A program made the translations under genes and the position numbers. From positions 62,001 through 126,000 of the forward strand of contig JANSLP010000068.1 of NCBI GenBank assembly GCA_029298735.1: 64,000 nt of DNA, in the 5' to 3' direction. Positions 21,559-32,981 of the stretch are shown here, one piece after another (positions within the stretch are counted from its first letter, which is position 1; every line of letters begins with the position of its first letter). Under the pieces are notes generated by a model. It made no database searches. It saw only the letters and a list, made by a program, of their open reading frames with translations, and had not been told where the DNA came from. Origin of the DNA: Ophiostoma sp. CBS 140.51 (Eukaryota > Ascomycota > Sordariomycetes > Ophiostomatales > Ophiostomataceae).

Positions 21559-24107
21559 ATGAGCCCTGGACCGAAATTTCGCGGCCGAGGCGGCCCTCGC
21601 GGCGGTGGCTCTCGAGGCGGTCCCCGGGGCGGTGGTGCACGAGGCGGCAGCATGCGCGGCGGTGATCGAGGCGGCCGTGGAGGTCGTGGCAGAGGTCGTG
21701 GGAGAGGAGCAAGAGGACGTGGTCGGGCGGCTCGTTTTGACAGTTCTCGCCTGGCAGCACAAGAGTGAGTTTATTTTCTTATTTGTTCATCTCACCAATC
21801 ATTTATGAATATTGTTTGAGACAAAGACCCCAAATACTGACTTTTTTACACAGCGCCGAGGAACAGGACTCTGAGCCCGAGTCTCCAAGTGAGGATGAGG
21901 TGGAATCCGAGGTCGAAGAGTCCGATGAGGAGTCTGAGTCTGAAAAGAAAAAGGAGGCCTACCGGGCGCTCATGCAGAGCTTTGAGAGCCGCTCAGCGGC
22001 TGCTCCTGCGGCCAAACGGCGGAAGCTGGAAAACGGCGCCGTTGCAGAGCCAGTAGAAGATGACAGCGAGGAGGAAGAGGATGAGGACGAAGAAGAAGAG
22101 GAGAGCGGCAGTGACGACGGCGAGGATGAGGAGGTCGAGGGCGAAGAGGGCAAGGCCAAGGATGTCGACTACATGGACGAAGATGACGACGATGCCGATG
22201 AAGACCTTGACCTGGACGACGATGACGACGATGACGAGCAAGTGGACACCACAGACCCCTTTGAGTCGCACTACTCCGCGCCAGATCTGAAAAATATCGA
22301 GTTGCGGCTCGAGGCCATCCAGGGCGACAATTGGGCGACATCCAAAGCAAAAGTTAACGACACGCGCCAGGTCTTCACTCTGCCAAAGACAGAAGCTGCA
22401 GACTCATTCACTGCGCCAGCACCCGTCAAGAACCCGCAGCAGCTGAATCTCAAGAAGCGTCTTGCGGATATCAACAAGGCGCCGTTCAGCCACGACCAGC
22501 AGACTGTGGCACCGCTTCTGTTCAACTACTATGACACGCTCTTTACTGAGCGCAGTCCGCAGAATGGCGACGCTCTACGCAAGCTTGCCAGTCTCCACGC
22601 TGTGAACCATGTTTTCAAGTAAGTTCTCTTTGGCCGGATATTGTTTCCTCTTCTTTCTTCTCCATAGTAACGATGTAGAACTCGCGATCGGGTGCTCAAG
22701 AACAACGAGAAGCTCGCCAAGATCGCTCGGAAGAAGCAGGAGAGCGGCGCAGCGGAAGACGACGAGGACTACGACGAGAACGACGAGTACCGCGACCAGG
22801 GCTACAACCGGCCCAAGGTGCTCATTCTCCTGCCGACACGCCAGTCGTGTGCCCGCATGGTCGACGCCATCTGCTCCGTGTACCAGCCTGAACAGCAAGA
22901 GAACCGCAAGCGGTTCGACGACACATACGTGGACAAGAGCTCGACGATCCCCGAGGACCGGCCGGCCGACTTCCGCGACCTATTTGAGGGCAACGATGAC
23001 GATATGTTCCGCCTGGGTCTTAAGTTCACGCGCAAGACCGTCAAGTACTTCTCGCAGTTCTACAACTCGGACATTATCCTGGCCAGCCCTCTCGGTCTCC
23101 GTATTGCCATGGGTTCCGAGGACACCCTGGCGACGTCGCTGGCCGAGTCCAAGCGCAAGGGTAAGCCCAAGACGGATTTCGATTTTCTAAGCTCCATCGA
23201 GGTGGTGCTTCTTGACCAGGCCGATGCACTTCTCATGCAAAACTGGGAGCACGTTGAGCATATTTTCAGCCACCTCAACTTGCTGCCGCGCGACAACAAC
23301 GAGTACGATATTAGCCGTCTGCGCAGCTGGTACCTCGATGACCGCGCCAAGTACTACCGCCAGACGGTTGTCTTTTCATCAGTACATACGCCGGCTCTCT
23401 CTGAACTGTTCCGCCGCTTCTGCCACAACTGGGCGGGCCGCGTGCGCGTGCAGGCAGGCGAGTACAAGGGTGTCGTTGGGCGGATCGGTATGCGCGGCGT
23501 CAAGCAGACGTTCTCGCGCTTCGAGTCGCCGACCATTGAGGCCGAGCCCGACGCACGCTTTGACTACTTCACCAAGGCCGTGGTGCCGACGCTCATTGCC
23601 AAGACGCGCACGGGCAGCGGCAGCACCGCAGCCAACCGCAGCACCGGCGTGCTGGTGTTCATTCCATCGTACCTCGACTTTGTGCGTGTGCGCAACTGGT
23701 TCGCAACCTCCGTGGCCGTGGCGAACGTGACATTTGGCGCTATTTCCGAGTATGCGTCTGTCCCCGAAGCTTCGCGAGCTATGTCCCACTTCCTGACGGG
23801 CCGCCATCGTGTGCTGCTCTATTCGGAGCGTGCGCATCACTTCCGCCGCAATCAGATCAACGGTGTGCGCACAGTGATTCTGTACGGTCTGCCGGAGAAC
23901 CCGACATTCTATACCGAGATCACGGGCGGCTTCCTGGCACGCAGCCAGCGCAGCCAGAAGCTCGAGCCTGGCCAGGGCACGGTGCGGGTCATGTTCTCGC
24001 AGTTTGATGCTTTCAAGCTGGAGCGGATTGTGGGCAGCGCGAGCGTCGGCCAGATGTTGCGCGAGCGCAGCGACACGTTTGTCTTTGAAGAGGACAAGGG
24101 TCTGTAG
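21559..24107 (+). CDS. utp25: U3 small nucleolar RNA-associated protein UTP25 (799 aa)
   Basis: Exons 21559-21764, 21854-22618 and 22679-24107. Exon 1 encodes an almost pure RGG/RG box. Exon 2 opens with a long Asp/Glu-rich region and reaches FESHYSAPDL. Exon 3 begins KTRDRVLKNNEKLAK; joining gives the conserved Utp25/DEF core: PKVLILLPTRQSCARM, FKEG-like positions replaced by FEGNDDDMFRLGLKFTRK, YNSDIILASPLGLRIAMG, VLLDQADALLMQNWEHV and, near the end, GARTVILYGL-type sequence reading VRTVILYGLPENPTFYTEI. The fold is an inactive DEAD-box-like helicase without ATPase motifs. The protein works in the nucleolar SSU processome in early 18S pre-rRNA processing. The acceptor of the last intron is chosen because it restores FKTRDRV. 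Confidence 0.93.
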
Positions 24108-24443
24108 GAGTGTCGGGGAGTATATTTGAAGGGGAAGAGTATAGACTGTATATTTCACAGGCTGCATCTCATTGGATCTACAAAAGCATATAGGCGTCCT
24201 ATCTTTATTTCATAATTTCATTCATATTTACTTTTTATTCATGGACATTTTATTCAAAGACACAAAATAGATCGTTCATAAATGGAATTTTTACTTTATA
24301 TCTTACATGGTATATAGAGTTGATGCTGTACACAAATACTGAGAGCACACTCTCACACTCTCATTTTCTCGTCCTCCTCTTTTGCTTTGCTAGTCATAAC
24401 GCATCCGCCTCCAGACGTCCCCTTTCCGCCATTTCCTCGACTT
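24108..24443. other. Convergent 3' intergenic region
   Basis: An A/T-rich 336-bp stretch separates the UTP25 and bL17m stop codons and probably contains the overlapping 3' UTRs. Nothing else is visible. Confidence 0.55.
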
Positions 24444-25259
24444 CTATTGCGACGGCGGCGGTTGCCGTGTCTGGTTCTGGGGATCACCAATTTCTTCAGT
24501 CAGCATTCTGGGGCTCTTCCGGCGGCCAGCAGAACCGCTGCCCTTGCTCGGCTTCCAGTAATCGTGTATGGGCTTGGCACGCTTCAGCTTCTCGTCCGCC
24601 TCGGGCAAGCGCTGCGAGATAATGGGCTCCATATCGGCCATCTGCGTGCCGGCCTCGTCGAGGCGCAGTTTCTGTGTTCTCTTGACCATGAGCTCAAAAT
24701 CGTGCTCGCCGTCCTTGCGATAGCGCACGACCTTGTTGCGGTTGCGCTGAGTCAGTTCTGAAGACTCGCGGCCCAGCGTGCGGTCACGGGCGACAGCAGC
24801 GGCGGTCAAGGCAAAACGCATGTCGTAGGGACCGTCGACGAGCTCGAGGATGGCGGACTGGGCCTGGTCGTCCTTCTTGGGCTCGGTGCGCAGGACGCGC
24901 GTGTAGCCGCCCGGGCGGTCGGCGTAGCGGGTCTTGAGCTGGCCGAACAGCTTAGGCATGAGGAGGTGGGGGGTCTGCAGACGGGTCGTTAGTATTAATC
25001 CAGTGTCGTCGAATATGAAATCATTTGTCCGCCCTCGACTCACGTAGAGAATAGCTTGAGCTTTCCGGCGGGTCTCCTCGTTGTCGCGCTTAGCCAGGGT
25101 AATCAACTTCTCAGCAAGCCGCTGGGCCTCCTTAGCCTTGTGCCATGTTGTGTGTATTGACTCGTGCTTGACGAGGGACGAGACCATATTCCGCAGCAAA
25201 GCCTGGCGATGTGAAGAGCTGCGGCTCAGATGCCGGTATTTGACCAGACCACCGGCCAT
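24444..25259 (-). CDS. Mitochondrial large-subunit ribosomal protein bL17m (248 aa)
   Basis: Exons 25044-25259 and 24444-24974. The N-terminus, MAGGLVKYRHLSRSSSHRQ, and the following LLRNMVSSLVKHESIHTTW are the classic bL17 signature; exon 1 ends QAILY and exon 2 starts TPHLLMPKLFGQL. The middle contains GGYTRVLRTEPKKDD. This is the fungal bL17m (yeast Mrpl8), on the mitochondrial large subunit near the polypeptide exit tunnel. The protein extends well past bacterial L17 with a basic, Pro/Gln-rich tail, common in mitochondrial versions. The 69-nt intron has a clear ACTAAC branch site and is in frame and free of stops, so unspliced RNA would encode 271 residues. It shares a promoter with MIC12. 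Confidence 0.93.
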   Translation of the reverse strand: MAGGLVKYRHLSRSSSHRQALLRNMVSSLVKHESIHTTWHKAKEAQRLAEKLITLAKRDNEETRRKAQAILYVSRGRTNDFIFDDTGLILTTRLQTPHLLMPKLFGQLKTRYADRPGGYTRVLRTEPKKDDQAQSAILELVDGPYDMRFALTAAAVARDRTLGRESSELTQRNRNKVVRYRKDGEHDFELMVKRTQKLRLDEAGTQMADMEPIISQRLPEADEKLKRAKPIHDYWKPSKGSGSAGRRKSPRMLTEEIGDPQNQTRQPPPSQ

Positions 25260-25929
25260 GGCAACGGTGGGTAAGGAGGGATCGGGGGAGTTGCGGTGCC
25301 GGTCGTCGTTTTAGGCGGTGACGAGATACTCTCCAAACCCAATTGGCGTCGTGTGCGGGGAGAGAGGTCGTCAAAAAAGGCAAAAAGGGCCGTCGTCAAA
25401 TTATCTCGTGAGGATTGAGGTTGAAGCTAGTGGAGCACTTTTGGCATCTCGAACTTTTCTCCCACTAGAAATGGACATCACGTGCGGCTGTACGGAGTGC
25501 CGTTTCTGTCGCTTCTCGCCTGGTCTGTTGGTTCCTGCCAAAATTGTGGATCGGGAATTGCCGCGTGCCTTCCCTGTTTCCGTACCTGCGCGTAGGAATT
25601 GCTAACACGCTCTGGCTCCAGCGGATCTACAGCGGTTTGGACACCCCCTAGAGCGCTGCAGGTACTGTTACGTCGCCTGGAAAATAGCGCATTTGCCGTG
25701 GCTCGATAGCTCACTCGAGCGAAATCTCCTTGGAAGCAGAAATTCTTCCGTTCTCGTTTTGTTACTAGAACGAGGAAAGAACGACCCAATCCCAACGACA
25801 CAACGCGACGGGCAGTCAATTGGGGCCAGAAAACCCACGACGAAAACATACGACACAACAAGGCGCCCCTTTCCGGCCGATACACTTTCTTTTTCCATCG
25901 CCAGCGTCACCTCACAACCCACCGGAGCC
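25260..25929. promoter_or_regulatory. Divergent promoter between bL17m and MIC12
   Basis: 670 bp separate two divergent nuclear genes for mitochondrial proteins. Open frames inside are short and without recognisable content. The last ~100 bp before the MIC12 ATG are C/A-rich, like a leader. Confidence 0.5.
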
Positions 25930-26781
25930 ATGGGCTTCACCACAGGATTTGTACGTTGACTCACGCGCTCAGTTCACTTACTTGCTTGCATGCAGTTTAT
26001 GTCAATGTCGACTTTCTTCTAACTCTTCTTTCAGACTGGTGGCGTCACGCTCACGCTCTCGGTCGCCTACCTTACGGTCCTCGCACACCAGCGCAACCGC
26101 CAGCGGCAGTGCGACGTCCTGCGCGCCAACACCAGCGTCTTGCGCGCGCTCGCCCTCGCCGACCCGATCACGGCCGCCCGCCTGGCCACGCCCCATGCCG
26201 CCGAGACCCCCGATGACCTCTCGGCTGCCGCTGCCGCACAAGAGTTTTATTATCCATCGAAGCCTGAGACGTCTCGGCAGCCGCGGTCGTCGTTTGTCGA
26301 GGAGCTGAAGACGCGGTGGAACACAGAGGTTGAGGGCGCTGTACGCAAGGTGCAGACGACGGACTGGATCGAGGTGCGCGAGAATGCCGAGGGCCGGCTG
26401 GGCCAGCTCTGGCGGCAGGCGTTTGGCGGCGAGGAGCCTGCGGCCACAGCAGCTGCAGCCACGGCGGCCGTGATGAACCGTGCAGCCGCTGTCACTGAGA
26501 CGGTCAAGGCCGAGGCCAAGGGCCTGCAAAGGGCGGCCATTGCCCAGGCCAACGAGGCGGCGGCAGCGGCCAAGAACGTGGCCAACCGCGCCGTCGACAA
26601 GGGCCGCGAGGTGCTGGCTGCCGAGACGAGCAAGGCCCAAACGGCGGCCGCTCAGGCAACGGGCCAGCTGTCGGAAGTGGAGCTGGCGCTGCAGCAGCGG
26701 TACACTGGTGCCGCTGAGGATGCACGGATGAAGAAGAGCGTGGGCGAGCTGCTGGACGAGCGCTACAAGCACACGGCATGA
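25930..26781 (+). CDS. mic12: MICOS complex subunit MIC12 (255 aa)
   Basis: Exons 25930-25950 and 26035-26781. A seven-codon first exon (MGFTTGF) joins TGGVTLTLSVAYLTVLAHQR, producing the short N-terminal transmembrane helix followed by basic residues that marks fungal Mic12/Aim5. A conserved patch follows at about residues 90-130 (FVEELKTRWNTEVEGAVRK, then TTDWIEVRE). The rest is an Ala/Glu/Lys-rich helix. MIC12 is an inner-membrane subunit of the MICOS complex that shapes crista junctions, linking Mic10 to Mic60 subcomplexes. The Ala-rich tail is low complexity, so the match rests on the N-terminus and middle patch. Confidence 0.88.
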
Positions 26782-27578
26782 GTGTTGCATTAGCGTTATG
26801 GTGTGTATGTACGGAGTATGTACGATCTGTAAGGATATGGAATTGGGGAGGAGCAAAAGGGATAGACGAGGACGGCATGCATTTTTACGTTTTCCTGTGT
26901 TTCTTATTCATTTTAATGGCCATAGTGCATGGCATAGAGTTTCCTGTACAGAAGAATATATTTCATTTGTTTGTTCATCTCGTGGGCGTGAGTTGTGGTG
27001 CATCTTCTCCATCTTGCCGTCGTGTTGTCTTGTCCCGCTTACATGCATCGATATCTCACTTTCCCTTCTATGCAGCAACCCGTATTTCATAGCCGGAAAA
27101 ACGTACACTCTCTGACTGTCATACACTCTGGGGCAAGTCTCCACTATAGCTGCCCCTGGCCAATCAGCGCCTCGCCTTTTCTGACCAACGCCAGAGGCGA
27201 CAAAAGCCGCAAAAACCTCCTCCGTACCGTACCGCCTCTTAGCACAGGAGGGCACCTTTTTCCTCCTCCCGAGGAATTATCATCACTTTTTGCAGCCCCC
27301 AGTCCGCTCAGTCGCCCACGCCCGCCAATTGCCCCGGACACAACCCCATCGCGACACACATACACGACCGATACTGCCAGCAACCGTGCCGGCCCTTTTC
27401 AATTAATTAATTGCGACGGCAACCGAACCGGCAATCCGACAAACGACGGGGAAAAGAGACGTAGAGGACAGCGACCGCCTCTTTTTCTTTTCACATATCG
27501 AAGCCCCCCCTTTGGCCCTCACCGGCCAACGACGCGCATCTTTCCCTCCTCTCCTCTCAACCATCACATCCCACAGCC
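26782..27578. other. Intergenic region between MIC12 and the complex I gene
   Basis: About 0.8 kb contains the MIC12 3' end and the promoter and leader of the NDUFS7 gene. The final 300 bp are C-rich with an AT-rich patch (ttaattaatt near 27400). A plus-strand frame runs through it without recognisable content, and I reject it as coding. Confidence 0.5.
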
Positions 27579-28556
27579 ATGTCTGCCTCTCTACGGACAA
27601 GGGCCACAGCAATGCTGCGAGGTTCGTCTTATCCCACATCGCGACACCCTTCCTCTTTTCCTCCTTCTCCTCCCCCTCTCCCTCGATGCCCCGTTTCCAT
27701 TGGCCCGTTGCCGACGCGACTGTTCGATATGCGTGCACATCGCCATGGACATACACTACATCTTTTTTTGTCCCTTCTCTGTCCCATACTAACTCCTACC
27801 AGCCAAGCCAATGCCCTTTGCTACCAGCACCACCGCCCTGGTCCCCTTCCGCGCCGCCCCAGCCGCCACCTCCCTCCACACGACTTTCCTGTCCAGCGCG
27901 CCGCTCTCCTCGTCCGCACGCCAGAACAATGCCGCCGCTGTCGAGCAGCACCACTCACACGGCGCCACCGGCGTGGCCCGCCGTGAACGGAAAGAGGTGC
28001 CCCTGCCCAGCCAGGAAGGCACCAAGGGCCTCGTCCAATACGCTTTGTAAGTGCCCGCGTAGCCACTTACTAGTATTGTGGTGTACAGTTTCACTAACCG
28101 CCCAGAACCACCCTCGATATCATTGCCAACTGGGGCCGCCAATCGTCCTTCTGGCCCATGACCTTCGGCCTTGCCTGCTGCGCCGTCGAGATGATGCACC
28201 TCTCCACCCCGCGTTACGACCAGGATCGCTACGGTATCATTTTCCGTGCCTCGCCTCGCCAGTCCGACGTCATGATTGTCGCCGGCACCCTCACCAACAA
28301 GATGGCCCCCGCCCTGCGCCAGGTCTACGATCAGATGCCTGAGCCCCGCTGGGTCATCAGCATGGGCTCCTGCGCCAACGGCGGTGGCTACTACCACTAC
28401 AGCTACTCCGTCGTCCGTGGCTGCGACCGTGTCGTCCCCGTCGACGTCTACGTCCCCGGCTGCCCGCCCACCAGCGAGGCCCTCATGTACGGTGTCTTCC
28501 AGTTGATGCGGAAGCAGCGGAAGACCAAGATCACCCGTATGTGGTACCGGAAGTAG
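27579..28556 (+). CDS. Complex I PSST subunit, NDUFS7/NuoB type (245 aa)
   Basis: Exons 27579-27621, 27803-28046 and 28106-28556. The N-terminus (MSASLRTRATAMLR) and the following Ser/Ala/Arg-rich ~70 residues are a mitochondrial targeting peptide. The mature part starts near LVQYALTTLDIIANW and carries all four ligands expected for iron-sulfur cluster N2: Cys120 and Cys121 (GLACCAVEM), Cys185 (SMGSCANGGG) and Cys215 (VPGCPPTSEA). This is the 20-kDa Q-module subunit of NADH:ubiquinone oxidoreductase, next to the ubiquinone site (Neurospora nuo-19.3 type). Introns split the presequence from the mature domain. Conservation to the C-terminus (MWYRK) is intact. Confidence 0.96.
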
Positions 28557-29752
28557 ATGCACAAGCTACCTTTTGGTACCCTGTTTTGTATCTTGTTTTG
28601 GGTCCAAGTGGGCTGAGTTGCGGGGGTGGGCTATACGGTCCATCTAAATTGCTTCCTCCGCTGCTGACCCGGAAGGAGTAAAATGAAAAGAAAAAAGACA
28701 GAAAATCATATCGACGGGGCTACTAGTAGATGGGGAAGCGGTGCTGGACGGTGCTCGACCGGGCTTTCATTCCCCAGTTTCTTTTTATATTGTTGCTGGT
28801 TTTCCTTTTTATTGCCTCTTTTGTTTCCTTTTGTTTTTCATGCATTGCCCACCTGTTTTCACCCCAATATTTTCACATCCTTCATATTACATGTACATAT
28901 ATTCTCGGCCCTATTGCGCCTAAGAGAAGACGAACACAAAAAATTAAAATTCAATAAAGACTTTGAAACTATATATAGTACAGACAGACTCTGCAGACTA
29001 TATTGCTCATAAGATGGCCACTGGATGAGAATCGTGGTGGCGTGGCTGTGAATATAAAGCGCTGATTGTCGCTACGGTCAATGTGACCTTTGAATCGTCA
29101 CAAATATCACTGTACAGGAGCGAACATGTACTGCTAAACGATGGATTTAATTATTTGGGGAACGACTGAGTGTACATGGAGCGTCTGGGACGGGCTTTAT
29201 ACAACTAGATACTTCAAAAAATAAGAAGAAATAGAAGAAACTAAAAAAAAAATAGCAAACAAGAAAGAGACTGTTTCGACTCGGCCGCCAACACTGTGCA
29301 ACACAAACGGAAGGAAAGTAAAGAGAGATCAAAGTAAAAAAAAAAAAACGCAGAAAGAAAGAGACAGCTTCCAAATTTGTGCTGCATATCGTTCAAGACT
29401 AGACTCTGAACGCGAAAAAAGTATTGATACTTCCATTTGTTATAAGCGGACATGAAAGACACGCAAGGAAAGGACAAAACACAAAGAAGCAAGAAAGACG
29501 CAAGAGCTGGTGTAAGGGGGGGGGGGGGGAGAAAGGACAGGTTTAAAAATCAAAATCAAAGACGTAAAACAACAGCCAACGCGCAAGTATGATAAGTAAC
29601 AGTAACAGAAGACAGTAGCCCAAGAAAAGACAAAGAGATGCGAAAATGACAGGTAAGAGCAGAAATCTACATCGACATTGACGTTTCTGTCGACGGTCTC
29701 GCAGGAAAGGATATAAGTTTCCGATTTCCGAGGAGACAAACAATGGCAGGAT
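28557..29752. other. Convergent 3' intergenic region with purine-rich tract and G14 run
   Basis: About 1.2 kb separates two convergent genes. The right half, about 29210-29560, is strongly A/G-rich on the plus strand, with runs of 9-12 A and a run of 14 G at 29516-29529. Such tracts often belong to long 3' UTRs of the minus-strand gene, where they read as pyrimidine. No gene, tRNA or transposon end was found. Confidence 0.55.
29516..29529 (+). repeat. Homopolymer run of 14 G
   Basis: Fourteen consecutive G in the 3' intergenic region between the complex I and RSP5 genes; if transcribed with RSP5 it would be a C-run in its 3' UTR. The exact length is a likely sequencing or assembly error site. 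Confidence 0.85.
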
Positions 29753-32700
29753 CTATTCCTGTCCAAAGCCCATCGTCTCCTCAACAGCAATAGTCATCTT
29801 GCCCTGAAGCGTCTCCAGGTTCTTGTAAGGAGGGAGATCCAAACGGTTAAAACTGGAAATATGTTAGAAGAGTTCAATAGAAAACGAGGATACGAGGTGG
29901 GAGGGAACATACCATGTGTGGGCCTTGGGCAAGTTGATAATATCACCGGCCTTCTCAATCGTAAAGCGTCTTGGACCATCACTTCCCTGTAAGTCCTTGA
30001 AACCATTAACCGGAATACGAGAGGTACCTGTCGTGAATTGCAGCAGTCTCGACTTCTGCTCACCATCCCACGAGCGCACCGTCTGCCAGAAGAACTGGAT
30101 TACCTCGTCCTGCTCCGTGTAGCCACGGTAGTCGGTGTGCTTCTTCCAGTCATCGACATCAATCTCAGCAATACCGCCAATCAACAGCTCCAGCTCGCGC
30201 TCATCGAAAACATTGATGAGATCCTGAGGTATGAGCTCGTTGAAGCCTTCCCGGAACGACTGGAACTGCTCCGAGATACGCTTCTCAATACGCCACTTCA
30301 CCATCAGGTCGACGTACTCCTTCTTGTTCTCGTTGGTCACCTCAATGTCACGGCCGCCGGGGATCAGATCCTCGACCGTCAGGACACCGAAGCGCTCGTC
30401 TTCTGTCGAAAATGTCTGCTCCAGGATACCGCCGGAAATGTCATTGTCCAGGATCCACTGCAGTGAGCGGTGGAAGTCGGCATCCACACCCTCCATATCA
30501 GCGAGGACGACCATCTTGCCCAGCACCATCTTGTACAGAGCACCGATGAAGAAGGCATCGAGGAAGCGGCGGTGGAAAATAGCCAGACCAACAACACGAC
30601 CGATAAACTTGAAGTAGTTGAGATGCTCGGGGTTGATGCCCGAGTGGGGGTTGATCTGCAGCGTGTAGTTGTCGTGGGCCGAGTACTCAAACAGACAGTA
30701 GAAGGGGTTGAACATCTCGTGCGAGAGGAGGAAGAAGAACTCGCGAGAAAGACCACCGTAATCTAGACCGTCCTCGCCGTCAAACTTGATCATGAGGCGC
30801 TTCTTCAGATCGTGGGGTGTCTGGCGAGTGATCTCTGCAAACGAGTCCTCAAAGATGTGCGAGCGGCGCACCTTGATGTGGCACTGGCCCGACAGGATGC
30901 GCATGGCAGGCTGCGAGCGGAAGTAGATCAGCTTCCTCCGGAAATCACGCTTGTACTGAGGAACGTTCTGGTCAAGCGACGAGGGCAGGCGCGGGTCGTC
31001 CCAGGTAGTCGTCTTGGTGTTGTGGTCGACAAAGTAAACACGGGCAGTATTAGTGAGGCGCATTTCCCAACCACTTGGCAGCGGGCCGAGCTGGGATACT
31101 GGCTGCTGCTGGATGACACCATTGGAGCTGTTCTGGCCACCGTACATGCGGATGTACTGCTGCCTACGGGGATCAACCCAAGTCGTAGTCCGGGTGTTAT
31201 GGTCCACAAAGTACGCTCTACCTTCGGGGGTCCATCTCTGCTCCCAGCCAGGCGGGAGCTCACCCGTGCCAGGGCTGGTAGCGCCAGTGTGCATCACCGT
31301 ACCGGAACCAGAAGGCGCAGATGCTGCTGCGGCCACCGCCTGTTGTTGTTGCTGCACATGGTCTTGCGAGAGCGTGGGCGAGCTGGCGCCCGTGCGGTCC
31401 TCGGGAAGTGTGCGGTTTTGATGGCGCTGGCGCTCGACTTGCGTGGCTGCTTCCTGGTTGCTTCTCTCCACGGATCCGTTCGCGGTAGGGCGTGTCCAGC
31501 TTGTAGAGCGGGTGTTATGGTCGACGTAATACTGTCTGCCCAGGTTGTCTTCACGGCGCTCCCAGCCGGGAGGTAGTCGGCCAAGGTGGTCTTCGAAGGG
31601 GCTCATCGTGCTCGTAGTACGGGTGTGCGGTCCACCCGAAGCACCGCCTGCGGACGATGCTGCCGCAGAGGGTGGGGCACCGGCCGGCGGCGCTGTGGAG
31701 GATGCAGGAGCGGGAGTCGAGCCGCTTGCACCGGTGTTGGATGCAACGAGGCTGGCAGGACGGATGGGGAGGGTACTAGTGTTGTTGGCGTTCGAAGACG
31801 CCCCATTTACGGAGCCGGACATAGCGGATGTTGGCCGGTCATGGGTGCGGGCGCCGGAGGCAGCGAGTGATGAGCTGTTGACAGATGCGCGGCTGGATCC
31901 AGGCGTCGCAGCTGCTGCAGAAAGCGAAGAGGTCTGCTGCGAGTTCTGCTGAGGTGGTTGATGCTGGCGAGGGGGCGATGTAAGATCGGTCGACAGGTTG
32001 AGGATCAGTTTTCCGTGAACAACGAGATTATCAGTCGATTTCTTAAGATCGGGCGCAAGCATCTGATCTGTAAAATGGTAGGTTCGGTTAGGAATCAGAA
32101 CGAAAGAGGAAGACTAGGAATAAGCACAAGTCGGTTTGTTGGTCTTGTGCCAAAAATAAGGGTCTACTCACCATCCGATTCGGCCAACAGTTCGACAGAG
32201 TCACCAACACGGATGTTCACGACGCCCAAGAAGCCCTGGTCCTTCTTCTTGAACTTCCGCTGGTCAAAGACCTGGACGGCGAGTATACTGTCTTCGTTCA
32301 CGCGGCTAGAGATGAGAGCCGTCAAGGGTCAGCACAATGATGATGCCAGCAAGCTGGTGTGATGAGGTTCGGATACGTACAAGTCAAAGCTTTCGTTCCA
32401 GTAAGGATTAAGCGTTCTCTTGGAAACGGCTGTTGTCTTTGTTTGTTCGCTGTTGATGGTTGCAACAGCAAAGGGGTCCGGAAAGCCTGCAATGAGAGGA
32501 AAAGAGATAATGTCAGTGGGATTCAAGAAAGAGCAGCCCTAAACGACACGTGTATCTGTGTGAAGATGGTATTTAGTAACTTACGGAATACGTCACGTTT
32601 GTACAAACCATCGGCCGCGATGACTAAAGAGTAGATATTGGTCAGTATTCGATACACACGAGGCACAAAATAACATCAGCGCGGGGTGCGCTATCACAGG

Positions 32701-32981
32701 AGTTTCGATGAACACTAGTGATGATGCCGTCGTGATGGGAGGTGCATACTTGTAACGCGAAGATTGGGTTGGCTGTGAATCGAACAAAAAGGTCAGCATC
32801 AGTCCAGTCAAAAGTCCATCAGGTGGTGATGGTTTTCATTGTCTCTGTCCTCATCCTCGCAAAGCACGATGCCAGACATCGGCGGCGCCCGATAGTGGCG
32901 TGGCTGTGGGCAAGGCTGATCATGGGGAAACAAAGGCTGGACTCACGCAGGAAGCCCGGCGTCCATCCGGCTGTTGGCCAT
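29753..32981 (-). CDS. rsp5: HECT E3 ubiquitin ligase of the RSP5/NEDD4 family (863 aa)
   Basis: Seven exons: 32947-32981, 32750-32772, 32585-32623, 32381-32486, 32172-32305, 29913-32067 and 29753-29852. The first five rebuild a C2 domain starting MANSRMDAGLPAQPNLRVT, then ADGLYKRDVFRFPDPFAV and KFKKKDQGFLGVVNI; one exon is only 23 nt. After a Ser/Pro/Ala-rich spacer come three WW domains at about residues 275-310, 382-414 and 439-472 (for example LPPGWERREDNLGRQYYVDH). The HECT domain fills the C-terminus. Its catalytic Cys is residue 831 in HTCFNRLDLPPY, and the codon is split by the last intron. The end GFGQE matches the family. Rsp5 ubiquitinates PY-motif cargo and arrestin-like adaptors, driving endocytosis and sorting. 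Confidence 0.96.

Noticed and set aside
23379..24167. 262-codon minus-strand open frame
   Set aside because: Antisense shadow of the UTP25 core; only the plus strand gives conserved motifs.
26995..27792. Long plus-strand frame before the complex I gene
   Set aside because: Pro/Ser/Leu low complexity covering the promoter, leader and first intron of NDUFS7; no recognisable domain.
30812..31576. 254-codon plus-strand open frame
   Set aside because: Antisense of RSP5 WW and HECT regions.
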